35,050 bases of DNA from an uncultured Oscillospiraceae bacterium (lineage in GTDB: Bacteria; Bacillota; Clostridia; Oscillospirales; Oscillospiraceae): positions 1-35,050 of the forward strand of contig CAJUEG010000023.1 of the NCBI GenBank assembly GCA_910584835.1. The letters run 5' to 3'. Of the stretch, positions 7,501 through 15,537 are shown in pieces. Below the pieces are notes generated by a model that had not been told where the DNA came from, did no database searches, and worked only from the letters and a program-made list of their open reading frames with translations. Position 1 is the stretch's first letter. Every line of letters begins with the position of its first letter. Position numbers and translations under genes: made by a program.

Positions 7501-7953
7501 TTACACAGGAACCTTCACGACGATTTTGTTTACCGCCATCGGCGCTCCTGCGGCACAGCGGGGCTTGTGGGCGTCCTGCGGGGAGAGCACCACAAAGTCC
7601 CCCGCGCGCAGCAGCGCGGCGCCGGAAGCTTCCGGGTCGTGGAAAAACGCGATGTCGTTCTCCGGGTCATAGGGAATCTTGTTGACCAGATCCCGGGCGT
7701 CTGCGATGCCCACCTGCTCCATGCCGTCCACCATGTACTGCACGTCGAAATACTTCTCATGCGTCTCGAAATCCAGCTCCGCCGCCGGACTGGTCACGTA
7801 GCGCTGCACGCTGGCCCGGACGCCGTGCTCCAGCTCCAACCATCCCTCGGGAAGCCGGCCGAGGTCCTCCCGGCGCAGGAAGTCAAAGGCGGTCTGGAAC
7901 TTGGGCTCGGAGAGGTCGTATCGGTATTCATGGGGAAGAAACGCTTGATACAT
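7501..7953 (-). CDS. YhcH/YjgK/YiaL family protein (DUF386)
   Basis: This 150-residue cupin-like protein has the family hallmarks EKYFDVQYMVDG in the middle and FVVLSPQDAHKP near the C-terminus, whose histidine is a probable metal ligand. Relatives include NanQ, which acts on sugar anomers, and proteins found in uptake operons for sialic acid, 2,3-diketogulonate and other acid sugars. It is the last gene of the TRAP operon, about 90 bases after the NHL gene and separated by a 13-bp hairpin. AGGAGC lies 8 bases before the ATG at 7953. Its presence hints that the imported compound is, or becomes, a sugar-like molecule with a reactive carbonyl. The exact reaction is unknown. Confidence 0.85.
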   Translation of the reverse strand: MYQAFLPHEYRYDLSEPKFQTAFDFLRREDLGRLPEGWLELEHGVRASVQRYVTSPAAELDFETHEKYFDVQYMVDGMEQVGIADARDLVNKIPYDPENDIAFFHDPEASGAALLRAGDFVVLSPQDAHKPRCAAGAPMAVNKIVVKVPV

Positions 7954-7976
7954 ACTGATATGCTCCTATCTTTCCG

Positions 7977-8005
7977 CCCCGTGCGGACCTCTGGTCCGCA
8001 CGGGG
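7977..8005 (-). other. Strong intercistronic hairpin before the YhcH gene
   Basis: A perfect 13-bp inverted repeat CCCCGTGCGGACC/GGTCCGCACGGGG has a 3-base loop. No T run follows on the minus strand. In the operon mRNA it lies just upstream of the YhcH ribosome binding site, so it is more likely a stability or processing element than a terminator. Confidence 0.55.
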
Positions 8006-8040
8006 CTTGATTTACCCGAAAGCGGGGAAGAAACTGCGGC

Positions 8041-9060
8041 TTAAATCCGTTTCAGCTGGATGCAGTAATGGTCCTCATTGGCGGTATTGGGGAAGAAGAA
8101 CAGGTCTCCCTTGCTGTTGCAGGCGATGCCGTGGGCCCTGAGCTCGCTGTTGAAGTAGCCGATCTGGGCCGCCACGTCGAACTCGGGCGTGAATATGGTG
8201 AGATATCCGCCCCGGCCCACGCAGTAGATATAATCCTTGTCCGCCACAATGCCGGAGGGCTGGCCCAGGTTGCCCTTGCAGTAGGCCAGGACATTGCCCT
8301 CCTCGTCAAAGACGTGCACGGCATTCTGGTCGCGGTCGCAGACCCAGATCTGGTCCTTGCTGTCTATGGTGATGGCGTGGACCATCAGGAACTTGCCCGG
8401 CTCATCGCCCATGCCGCCCCAGGTCTTCACCAGCTTGCAGTCCTTGTCGAAATGGTGGACCGCCACATTGCCGTAGCCGTCGGCGAAGAAGTACTCGCCC
8501 TTGGAGTTGACGGCGCAGTCGGTGGGCATGCAGAAGGGGGTGCCCAGCTTCTTGATGGTGTTGCGCTCGGCCTCGGTGAGCACCGTGAGGTCGGGAATGC
8601 GGAAATAGGGCTCGGGCGGATAGAGGTTGCCCAGCCGGCGCTGCTGGCGGTAATAGTTCAGGTTGAACCCGCTGTCCCCCGGCTTGCCATAGTTGCCAAA
8701 CTCCCGGATGATATTGCCGCTCTCGTCGATCTCGCGGAACACGTGCATGGCGGCGTCGGCAACGACCACGGTGCCGTCCTTGGTGGCCTCCAGGAAGTGG
8801 CAGTTGCGGATCAGCCCGGCGCCGAACTCGCCCGCGTAGTTCCCCTCCGGGTCCAGCTTGACGACGGGGTTGGGCATGCCGCGCACGCCCAGAAGCAGGT
8901 TGTCGTGGATATCGCAGGTGCCGCCGGCGATGCCGGTATAGGTCAGGTAGCCGGGCAGGCCCTTCGCATAGTCGGCGATGAACTCATACTGAAAGCCGCC
9001 GCCCTGATAGACGATGGACATATGCTTTTCCCGGTCATAATCGCACTTCATCAATTTCAT
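8041..9060 (-). CDS. NHL-repeat beta-propeller protein
   Basis: This 339-residue protein is built from repeated blades with the pattern of NHL propellers: MPTDCAVNSKGEYFFADGYGN, MVHAITIDSKDQIWVCDRDQN and GIVADKDYIYCVGRGGY each end in a strand followed by a turn. There is no signal peptide or membrane segment, so it is probably cytoplasmic. Relatives include peptidylamidoglycolate lyase and lactonase-like enzymes, as well as purely binding propellers. It lies 36 bases after the LigT-like gene; AGGAGG precedes the ATG at 9060 by 9 bases. In this operon it could be a lactonase or lyase for the imported acid. I cannot identify catalytic residues with confidence. Confidence 0.75.
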   Translation of the reverse strand: MKLMKCDYDREKHMSIVYQGGGFQYEFIADYAKGLPGYLTYTGIAGGTCDIHDNLLLGVRGMPNPVVKLDPEGNYAGEFGAGLIRNCHFLEATKDGTVVVADAAMHVFREIDESGNIIREFGNYGKPGDSGFNLNYYRQQRRLGNLYPPEPYFRIPDLTVLTEAERNTIKKLGTPFCMPTDCAVNSKGEYFFADGYGNVAVHHFDKDCKLVKTWGGMGDEPGKFLMVHAITIDSKDQIWVCDRDQNAVHVFDEEGNVLAYCKGNLGQPSGIVADKDYIYCVGRGGYLTIFTPEFDVAAQIGYFNSELRAHGIACNSKGDLFFFPNTANEDHYCIQLKRI

Positions 9061-9096
9061 AATTTGTGTCCTCCTGTTTTTATTAAGTGGCGCGGG

Positions 9097-9663
9097 TCAT
9101 GTCAAGGGGATGTATTTGCAGCAGAAGAAGGAGGAGGCGCTGATGGCGGCCTCGTCATAGTAAAACACGCCCAGGCCGTCGAAAACCAGCTTCCTGCCCC
9201 GGAACGCGGCCCTGTCCGCCCCGTCCGCGTAGTCCTTATACGCCTGATAGGGCGCCTTGCCAAAGCCCAGCGTGATGTTCCGGCTGCCGGTGACGCCGTC
9301 CTTCTCCGGGACCTCCAGCCCCAGCTCCTCCCGCACAGTCTCCACCGTCCGCAGCCGGAGCGCGTCCAGGTCGGCTTCGGTCTCAAAGCGGAAGCAGTAA
9401 TTGCCTGTGGCATCGCCCAGCGGAGCGCAGGCCATGTCCGTCAGCACAACCTCAATGGGACGCAGCGTTTTGGCGTACCGCTCGGCAAAGGCGAGGTAGG
9501 CGTCAAAATCGCCAACCTCATAGGGCATGCCCAGGGAGATGTGCCGGGGCAGAGAGGCCGCGGCCACCCCCAGGCCGCCCCGCATCGCCCCGTCCAGCAT
9601 GAACCCCCGGCAGAAATTCTCCGCCTCCAGTCCGGCCGTATAAACCAACGTGCCCTTTTTCAT
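9097..9663 (-). CDS. Possible degenerate 2H phosphoesterase (LigT-like) protein
   Basis: This 188-residue protein has two segments spaced like the paired HxT/S motifs of the 2H phosphoesterase (LigT, 2'-5' RNA ligase) fold. His41-Ile-Ser43 is in RHISLGM, and Asn129-Ile-Thr131 is in RNITLGFG. The second motif has Asn in place of the catalytic His, so classical activity would be lost or changed. The ATG at 9663 is chosen over the GTG at 9669 because AGGAG lies 8 bases before the ATG but only about 2 before the GTG. It starts 12 bases after dctM, inside the TRAP operon. No precise function can be given; the family assignment rests on the motif spacing alone. Confidence 0.45.
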   Translation of the reverse strand: MKKGTLVYTAGLEAENFCRGFMLDGAMRGGLGVAAASLPRHISLGMPYEVGDFDAYLAFAERYAKTLRPIEVVLTDMACAPLGDATGNYCFRFETEADLDALRLRTVETVREELGLEVPEKDGVTGSRNITLGFGKAPYQAYKDYADGADRAAFRGRKLVFDGLGVFYYDEAAISASSFFCCKYIPLT

Positions 9664-9675
9664 ATTCACAGCTCC

Positions 9676-10974
9676 TTACAATACCAGATTGGGATAGAAC
9701 GTGACAATTGCGGGGAAAAAGACCATCAGGATCACCAGCAGCAGCAGGGCCAGAATAAAGGGGATGGACTCCTTGGCCACCTTCATGGCGTCGGTGTCCG
9801 CGATCTTTGCCGTCAGGTAGAGCAGAGCCCCCACCGGCGGGGTGTTCAGGCCTATGGCGGTCACGATGGCGGCGGCTACGGCAAATACGTAGGGGTCCAC
9901 GCCGGCGGCCACCAGCGGCGTGGCGAGGACGGGCAGGAATACCAGAGTGATGATGTTGGTCTCCAGAATCATCCCAAGGACGAAGATGATCAGCAGGGCC
10001 AGCAGGAACATGGCTGTGCCGGACAGCCCCGTGCCGGCCATAAAAGCCGCCAGCTTGCCGGAGATGCGCAGGGTGCCTATGATCCAGATGAACACCTGGG
10101 CGGCGGCCAGCATGCTCAGCACGGTGCAGATCTGGCGGCCCGTGGTATACAGCGCCTTCACCAGCCCTTTGAAGTCCATCTCCTTGTAGACCAGGGAGGC
10201 GATCAGGAACGCCAGTACGCAGGAGACGGCGCCGATCTCCGTGACGGTGCCGATGCCCACGGTAAGGCAGATCACAATGCCCACAGGCAGCAGCAGGGCC
10301 CAGAAGTTTGTTTTAAACTCCTTCCAGATATTTTTCCACCCGCCGAAGGGAATGGCGGGATATCCGCGCTTGTGCGAGATGTAGGCGGAATAGCCCAGCT
10401 CCATAAGGCCCATGCCGATGCCGGGGATCAGCCCGCACAGGAACAGCTTGCGCACCGACAAATCCATCATGCTGGCGATGAGCACAAAGGTGGTGGAGGG
10501 CGGGATAATCGGCCCGATGATGGAGGACATCTGGGTGACGGCGGCGGAATAGGGCGCGTCGTACCCCTGCTTTTTCATCATGGGGATCATCAGGTTTCCG
10601 ATGGACGCGGTGTCGGCGGCGGCAGAGCCGGAGACGCCGGCGAAGATCACGGACACGATGATGTTGATGTGGCTCAGGCTGCCCTTCAGGTGGCCGATGC
10701 AGGCGTTTCCAAAGCGGACCATGCGGTCCCCCAGGCCGCCCGCGTTGAGGATCGCGCCCAGCAGAAAGTAGAAAATGACAGCCGCGTAGGTCTGATTGCT
10801 CAGGCCCTGCACAAAGGTCTGGCCAAAGACGAAGGCGGGCATGGTCCCGGGCCAGATGACGGCATAGGCCCCCGCCGCGATAAAGCAGGACAGGAAAAAC
10901 GGGAAGCGCAGGAACATGGCCAGGAACAGCACGCCGAAAATAACAGCCAGCTTCAATACCAGATCGATTGTCAC
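9676..10974 (-). CDS. dctM: TRAP transporter large permease, DctM family
   Basis: The large membrane subunit of a TRAP transporter drives uptake of a solute delivered by DctP, using an ion gradient. The 432 residues hold about 12 hydrophobic segments. DctM signatures include FLLALLIIFVLGMILET and the C-terminal FFPAIVTFYPNLVL, together with the conserved GVSGSAAADTASIG segment. It starts at a GTG (10974) that overlaps the dctQ stop in a GTGA, which indicates translational coupling. The length is normal for the family. The ligand is not determined by this subunit; DctP sets it. Confidence 0.94.
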   Translation of the reverse strand: MTIDLVLKLAVIFGVLFLAMFLRFPFFLSCFIAAGAYAVIWPGTMPAFVFGQTFVQGLSNQTYAAVIFYFLLGAILNAGGLGDRMVRFGNACIGHLKGSLSHINIIVSVIFAGVSGSAAADTASIGNLMIPMMKKQGYDAPYSAAVTQMSSIIGPIIPPSTTFVLIASMMDLSVRKLFLCGLIPGIGMGLMELGYSAYISHKRGYPAIPFGGWKNIWKEFKTNFWALLLPVGIVICLTVGIGTVTEIGAVSCVLAFLIASLVYKEMDFKGLVKALYTTGRQICTVLSMLAAAQVFIWIIGTLRISGKLAAFMAGTGLSGTAMFLLALLIIFVLGMILETNIITLVFLPVLATPLVAAGVDPYVFAVAAAIVTAIGLNTPPVGALLYLTAKIADTDAMKVAKESIPFILALLLLVILMVFFPAIVTFYPNLVL

Positions 10975-11468
10975 GCCTCAGCGCCCCCTTCCTTCCATTC
11001 GGCAAGCCTTTCCGCGATACACTCCGCCGCCGCCACAATGAGCAGTCCGCCGCCTGCCAGCACCGGCCAGTAGCGGAAGGACTCGTCAAAGCCGATGACC
11101 GACTGGACAAACCCCGTATTGGCGGCCTGGGACATCCGCCCCAGCCAAATCATAGCCACGCCGGCCGCCATGCCCACGATATCCTGGAACAGCAGCAGCC
11201 GCTCCATTCCGCGCCGGCTGAGGAATTGGTCGATCAGGTTGATCAGCAGGTGTTCCCGGTTGATCCAGCCCACGCTGACGCCCAGCCCCATGATCCACAG
11301 CATGCTGATGACGGTGATGTCCTCCGTGTAGGTAAAGCTGGCGCTGGTCAGATAACGCACGATGACATTGACCACGTTGATGACCAGGATGACTGTACAA
11401 AGCACCGCGCAGATCGAGACCAGCGTGTCCGTAAAGAGCTTTTTAAATCGTTTCAGTGCAGTTAACAT
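10971..11468 (-). CDS. dctQ: TRAP transporter small permease, DctQ family
   Basis: The small membrane subunit pairs with DctM and contacts DctP. The 165 residues give four hydrophobic helices, with the conserved VNVIVRYL motif in the first and WIMGLGVSVGWINREHLLI in the second and its loop. The ATG at 11468 is chosen because GGAGG lies 7 bases upstream; an open upstream extension has no ribosome binding site and unlikely composition. It lies 76 bases downstream of dctP and overlaps dctM by 4 bases. Confidence 0.93.
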   Translation of the reverse strand: MLTALKRFKKLFTDTLVSICAVLCTVILVINVVNVIVRYLTSASFTYTEDITVISMLWIMGLGVSVGWINREHLLINLIDQFLSRRGMERLLLFQDIVGMAAGVAMIWLGRMSQAANTGFVQSVIGFDESFRYWPVLAGGGLLIVAAAECIAERLAEWKEGGAEA

Positions 11469-11544
11469 ATTGCATCCTCCGCGTAAAGTCTGTAACGGGA
11501 GGGTGCGCCCCGCCGTAGAGCCGCGCGGGGCGCGCCCTGTGCTC

Positions 11545-12666
11545 TCACTTTTTGTAGAGCGCCTGGATCTCCTCATACAAGCCGGCGCGGAAGTATTTGC
11601 CGTCGAACTCGCTGAGGACGATGTTGGTGAAGAACTCCTTCCACTCTTCGTAGTCGAACTCCACAATGGTGCCGCCGCTGTCGATCACCGCCTGCTTCGC
11701 CTCGGAATACTTGCTCAGATACGCCTCACTGCAGGCTTCACAGGCGTCTGCCAGGGCCTCCTTCCACCATCCGCGCTCCTGCTCGTTCATCTTGTTCCAG
11801 GTGATCTCTGACATATAGACCATCAGGCACTGGCGGATATAGTCGATCTCCGTGTAGTAGGGGCACACCTCGTAAATCTTCAGGCTGCCGGACCCCACGA
11901 TGTCGTTCTCCTGGGCGTCGGCCACGCCGGTATCCAGGGCGGAGTACATCTCGGTGGCGGCAATCTGCATGGGGGACGCGCCGGCCTGGGTCCAGACGCG
12001 GATCTGCACGTCGGACTCGGGCACGCGGATCTTCAGGCCCGCCACGTCGCCGGGATGGACGATCTCACGGGTACTGGTCAGGATGCGGGGCAGCTGATGG
12101 CCATACAGCCCGGCGTAAACGATGCCGTTGTTCGCCCGCAGGGACTCCGTCATCTGGGCCCACAGGTCGGACTCCAGGAACATGTCCATATGCTCGTCGT
12201 TGTCAAACACGAAGGGCATAGCCACGGCGTAGAAGTCCTCGGTGCCGGTCAGGTTGGTGGCCACGTCGAAGCCGGAGATGAAAGCATCCAGTGTGCCCGC
12301 CTTGAGCTGGGCAAAGTGCTGCACCGTGGAGCCGTAGACGCCGCCCATGACCAGCTCAAAGCCCATGGTGCCGCCGGACAGCTCCATCAGCCGCTCATTG
12401 AGCACCTGATGCGCCCGGACAAAGCCGTTGGTGGGGTCGGTGGTGTTGGGGGCGGTGCAGCCGGCGGTGATGACATAGGGGCTGCCGGTGGTGCCGCCCA
12501 GGCCGGGGCCGTAATTCCCGGCGGGCTCCCCGCTCGGGACCGGGGCCTCCGATTGCTGCGCCGGGGCGGACGGCGGCGGGGAAGTCGGGTCAGCGGCGGC
12601 GGGGGCGCATGCGGCCAGCGACAGCGTCATCACGGCTGCAAGAAGCAATGCGATCCTTTTCTTCAT
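11545..12666 (-). CDS. dctP: TRAP transporter solute-binding lipoprotein, DctP family
   Basis: This is the extracellular receptor of the TRAP system. The 373-residue protein has a lipoprotein signal peptide ending in LSLAAC (Cys20), then a low-complexity Pro/Ser/Ala linker of about 30 residues, typical of Gram-positive receptors. The DctP domain follows. The core ligand-binding element GLKIRVPES contains the arginine that usually binds the carboxylate of the ligand, and the downstream AGASPMQIAATEMYSAL is characteristic. This makes an organic acid the likely substrate. AGGAGG lies 8 bases before the ATG. The neighbouring enzymes presumably degrade the imported acid. Confidence 0.93.
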   Translation of the reverse strand: MKKRIALLLAAVMTLSLAACAPAAADPTSPPPSAPAQQSEAPVPSGEPAGNYGPGLGGTTGSPYVITAGCTAPNTTDPTNGFVRAHQVLNERLMELSGGTMGFELVMGGVYGSTVQHFAQLKAGTLDAFISGFDVATNLTGTEDFYAVAMPFVFDNDEHMDMFLESDLWAQMTESLRANNGIVYAGLYGHQLPRILTSTREIVHPGDVAGLKIRVPESDVQIRVWTQAGASPMQIAATEMYSALDTGVADAQENDIVGSGSLKIYEVCPYYTEIDYIRQCLMVYMSEITWNKMNEQERGWWKEALADACEACSEAYLSKYSEAKQAVIDSGGTIVEFDYEEWKEFFTNIVLSEFDGKYFRAGLYEEIQALYKK

Positions 12667-12700
12667 GTTTGTTTCCTCCTGTTTTTGTTTTTTTAATGGA

Positions 12701-13582
12701 TTACTTCAGGTCTTTATCCCATCCCAGCCATTCATCGGTGCGGTTCAGCTTGTACATCAGGGGCCGGGCCTGAACCGCGTCAATTTTTTGGATAATATCG
12801 AAATCGTTGCCCTCCCGCAGGGCGGAGGCCGCAAAGTCCTGTATCCCGACAATGGCGCCCAGCATACCGATGGTGGGCATGGACATCATGGTAAAGCCCA
12901 GATCGGCGCAGTCCCGGAAGGTGCGGCTCATCTGCTCCTTGGTGGCCCCCAGCGCACCGGGTACGCTCATGTACTCGTACATCTTATAGCCGGGGATCTC
13001 CCGCATATAGCGCCGGATGTCCTCTTCCTCGTACATCCCGATGGCCAGAGTCATCTCCGCGCCGTGGTCGGCGGCGATTTTCAGGCGCTGCAGCGTCTCA
13101 TCGACGCCGTACTTCACCCGGGCGTCGGTCCGGCCGATCAGCATACAGCCGCTGCCCCGCAGCCCGTACATCGCCGCGTCCAGCCGCCGCTTCCAATCGT
13201 CCTGGGAGACCAGGGAGAAGGTGGGCACCATGGGATTGATTTTGGGGAAGGTCTGATCCTCCAGGTGGACCGCGGCGGCGCCCGCGTCCGCCATCATCCG
13301 GCAGGTGCGGATGACGTTGAGCTCGTTGCCGTAGCCGCTGTCAATGTCCACGATCAGGGGGATATCGGTGCACCGGGTGATCCTGCGGACCATTTCCGCT
13401 ACCTCGGTGGGGGTCACGATGCCGATGTCCGGCACGCCGCAGTAAGCCAGCGCCAGGCCGAAGCCGCTCAGGCACATCGCCTTGTAGCCCGCCTCTTCCA
13501 CCACCCGGGCGGAGAGGCAGTCGTACACGCACGCCTCAAAGAACGGGCCTTCCCGGCAAAGCTCGCGAAGGGTCTTGCTCAC
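12701..13582 (-). CDS. Isocitrate lyase/PEP mutase superfamily enzyme without the KKCGH motif
   Basis: This 293-residue cytoplasmic enzyme belongs to the ICL/PEPM TIM-barrel superfamily, which makes or breaks C-C or C-P bonds next to a carboxylate. VYDCLSARVVEEAG at the N-terminus, DIDSGYGN (metal-site aspartates near 79 and 81) and HLEDQ (near 108) are family hallmarks. Where methylisocitrate and isocitrate lyases have KKCGH, this protein reads QTFPKINP, so the catalytic cysteine is absent, as in PEP mutases, oxaloacetate hydrolases and some lyases of branched malates. GTG at 13582 is preferred over the in-frame GTG at 13588, because AGGAGG is 8 rather than 2 bases away. Its partners suggest cleavage of a 2-hydroxy or 2-oxo dicarboxylate; the substrate is not known. 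Confidence 0.85.
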   Translation of the reverse strand: MSKTLRELCREGPFFEACVYDCLSARVVEEAGYKAMCLSGFGLALAYCGVPDIGIVTPTEVAEMVRRITRCTDIPLIVDIDSGYGNELNVIRTCRMMADAGAAAVHLEDQTFPKINPMVPTFSLVSQDDWKRRLDAAMYGLRGSGCMLIGRTDARVKYGVDETLQRLKIAADHGAEMTLAIGMYEEEDIRRYMREIPGYKMYEYMSVPGALGATKEQMSRTFRDCADLGFTMMSMPTIGMLGAIVGIQDFAASALREGNDFDIIQKIDAVQARPLMYKLNRTDEWLGWDKDLK

Positions 13583-13648
13583 ACTCACAACCTCCTGTCA
13601 TTGTCCTGTCTTTATCCCCGCAGCGCTCTGTTTCTGCGTTCCGCCCGT

Positions 13649-14332
13649 TCAGCAGAACCCGTCAAGGCCCTCAATGGCGTAAACGCGGACGGGGCAGGAG
13701 TCCAGGCCCTTGATATAGAGCGGCGCAAAGGAGATGAAGAAGGTGTCCCGCCTGAGTTCCTCCAGGTTGCACAGGACCTCCAGAAACGTGATGTTTTCCG
13801 CCATGCAGATGTCGTGGAACGGCTTGACGTCCTCATTGCAGTTCTCAATGGAAACGCCGTCGCCAAACCCCACGCATTTGACCTTGTGGTCCACCATCCA
13901 CTGGGCGGTCTCGCCGTTAACAAAGAGCCGCCGGTCGGCCTCCGTGTTGGTGGCGGAGGTGAAGGGGGTCAGCTTGTACTTGGAATCCAGGATCACCACA
14001 TCTCCCTCCCGAACCCTGCCCAGCAGGGCCTTGTCCAGCATCTGGGCCGTGATGTGGCTGTTCGGGGCGGCGTCATCCAGGCTGGCGTAGATCCCCCGCC
14101 CGATAAAGCTGGTCAGCGGCAGTGCGGCGGCGTCCGGCCAGTTATCGTCGTGGTGGTAGGGGCACTCGCAGTGGGTGCCCAAGTGGCTCATCAGATCCAC
14201 GATCGTGTGGTAGTCGGGGATCGGCCCGCCGGTGTTGAACCGATACAGGTGGCAGCGGCGCGTCTCGGTGGCGGGGTCCAGGCATTTGGTCAAATCTATA
14301 ATGCGCAGACCGTTCATTTCGTAAACACTCAT
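13649..14332 (-). CDS. Cyclase family protein (metal-dependent amidohydrolase, kynurenine formamidase-like)
   Basis: The cyclase family (PF04199) comprises metal hydrolases that open amides, imides or lactones; bacterial kynurenine formamidase is the best known. This 227-residue protein has the family motif HxGTHxDxPxH as His50-Leu-Gly-Thr-His54-Cys-Glu56-Cys-Pro-Tyr-His60. Glu56 stands in place of the usual Asp, and further histidines follow directly. Its ATG overlaps the stop of the upstream reductase gene (ATGA), so the two are translationally coupled. No tryptophan-pathway gene is nearby, so an imide, amide or lactone related to the TRAP substrate is a more likely target than formylkynurenine. 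Confidence 0.85.
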   Translation of the reverse strand: MSVYEMNGLRIIDLTKCLDPATETRRCHLYRFNTGGPIPDYHTIVDLMSHLGTHCECPYHHDDNWPDAAALPLTSFIGRGIYASLDDAAPNSHITAQMLDKALLGRVREGDVVILDSKYKLTPFTSATNTEADRRLFVNGETAQWMVDHKVKCVGFGDGVSIENCNEDVKPFHDICMAENITFLEVLCNLEELRRDTFFISFAPLYIKGLDSCPVRVYAIEGLDGFC

Positions 14333-15264
14333 CTTCCGTCTCTCCTTACTTGTTCGGTTTTCTCCTCCAGAGCGTGGATCATATGGACGATAAACTCGTG
14401 GCAGGGCGCGGGAATCCCGTTTCGCCGGCTCGCGCGGACCACGCTGCCGTTGATGGAGTCCACCTCGCTGCGCCGTCCGTCCCGCAGGTCCGCGTAAATG
14501 CTGGTGAGCCCTCCGGCGCTCCCCTCGCAGAGCCTGCGCACCGCGGCAAGCTGTTCGTCCACGTCAAAGCCCATATGGTCTCCGTTGGCCACCGCCACCG
14601 CCTCGCGGATGAGCGTCTCGCACACAGCCCAGGCGTGCTCGTTATTTGAAATGTAGCCAAGCGGCGTCTGGAGCGCGCCGGTGAGCACGCTGGCCGAGGC
14701 GTTGGTGAACAGCTTTTCCCAGATGAGCTTTTGGACGTTGGCGCTGCAGGTGGTCTCCAATCCGCAGGCGGTGAAAGCGTCCGCGATGAACTGAAGCCGG
14801 CCTGTCTCCCCCTCCAGGCAGCCGATGTGGCTCGCGCCGCCGCCGCCGTGCAGGACCTCTCCCGGGGCGATCATGGCGCTGTTGTGCAGGGTCGTCCCAA
14901 TCACCACGTGATCCCTCTTTGTAAACTCCAGAAGCGTGGATTCGTGGCCGCTTCCGTTTTGCAGCGTCATCAGGAACGTGTCGGGCCCGATCAGGTCCGG
15001 GTTGTTCTCCAGCGCGCTGCGGCTGTACATGGATTTCACAAAGACGATGATCAGATCCATCGGGGACATCCCCGTGGTATCGGTGCAGGCCGCCGGATGG
15101 AACGCACCCGCCCGTCCATCCGGCTCCTGAATCCGCACGCCCTGCCGGTTGATCGTCTCTACCAGCTCCTGGTTTACGTCAACAAGGCAAACCTCGTTGT
15201 GCCGGCTCAGGTATCCGCCCACCAGCATCCCCATGGCGCCGGCACCTAAAATCGCAATTCTCAA
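14329..15264 (-). CDS. Ketopantoate reductase (PanE/ApbA) family oxidoreductase
   Basis: PanE-type enzymes reduce 2-oxo acids to 2-hydroxy acids with NADPH, or run in reverse. The 311-residue protein begins with the Rossmann motif GAGAMG (7-12). It has the catalytic lysine in WEKLFTNAS (Lys184), the conserved Asn188, and the acidic substrate residue in EVDSINGS (Glu267). The start is TTG at 15264: AGGAAG lies about 9 bases upstream, while a nearby ATG is out of frame and stops at once. It is the first gene of the TRAP operon. Context points to a catabolic or interconverting role on a 2-oxo or 2-hydroxy acid rather than pantothenate synthesis, so the symbol panE is withheld. Confidence 0.88.
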   Translation of the reverse strand: MRIAILGAGAMGMLVGGYLSRHNEVCLVDVNQELVETINRQGVRIQEPDGRAGAFHPAACTDTTGMSPMDLIIVFVKSMYSRSALENNPDLIGPDTFLMTLQNGSGHESTLLEFTKRDHVVIGTTLHNSAMIAPGEVLHGGGGASHIGCLEGETGRLQFIADAFTACGLETTCSANVQKLIWEKLFTNASASVLTGALQTPLGYISNNEHAWAVCETLIREAVAVANGDHMGFDVDEQLAAVRRLCEGSAGGLTSIYADLRDGRRSEVDSINGSVVRASRRNGIPAPCHEFIVHMIHALEEKTEQVRRDGR

Positions 15265-15331
15265 AGGAGCATCTTCCTTTCAAACGATGTGGTAAACCAG
15301 GTCCTGCTGGAGCAGGCGCTTTTCACTGGCA

Positions 15332-15378
15332 GCAATCGATTGCAATTAATATATACCACCATTGCAAAATAATTGCAA
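15332..15378 (-). promoter_or_regulatory. TRAP operon promoter with LacI-type operators
   Basis: On the minus strand TTGCAA (15378-15373), a 17-base spacer and TATATA (15355-15350) form the promoter. A perfect palindrome GCAATCGATTGC (15332-15343) covers the expected transcription start. Two TTGCAA half-sites 5 bases apart (15362-15367 and 15373-15378) overlap the -35 box. The CG-centred palindrome is the usual shape of a LacI-family operator, and the LacI gene lies directly upstream. Confidence 0.7.
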
Positions 15379-15470
15379 CACCTTTTTCATCTCTATGCGC
15401 ATTTTTGTCGAACTGCTTATTTTTATTCTCAATTTTATGTGCACAATCACTAATTAATTTTGGGGTTCCG

Positions 15471-15515
15471 CAAAATAAAATGATCGCCGGGCGCAATCGT
15501 TTGCACTCGGCGATC
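15471..15515 (-). terminator. Terminator of the LacI gene with an operator-like palindrome in its hairpin
   Basis: The stem GATCGCCG/CGGCGATC (15482-15489 with 15508-15515) is followed on the minus strand by the T-rich run TTTTATTTT. Inside the hairpin lies GCAATCGTTTGC (15493-15504), 11 of 12 bases identical to the operator at 15332-15343. It ends the LacI message and may also be a second repressor site. Confidence 0.75.
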
Positions 15516-15537
15516 TGAAACTTCCGCGTTTCACCCT

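Noticed and set aside
8068..11073. A 1001-codon plus-strand open frame
   Set aside because: It lies antisense to the NHL, LigT-like, dctM and dctQ genes, which have ribosome binding sites and recognisable motifs. Its translation is rich in His, Gly, Gln and Ala with no domain, as expected from the opposite strand of GC-biased genes.
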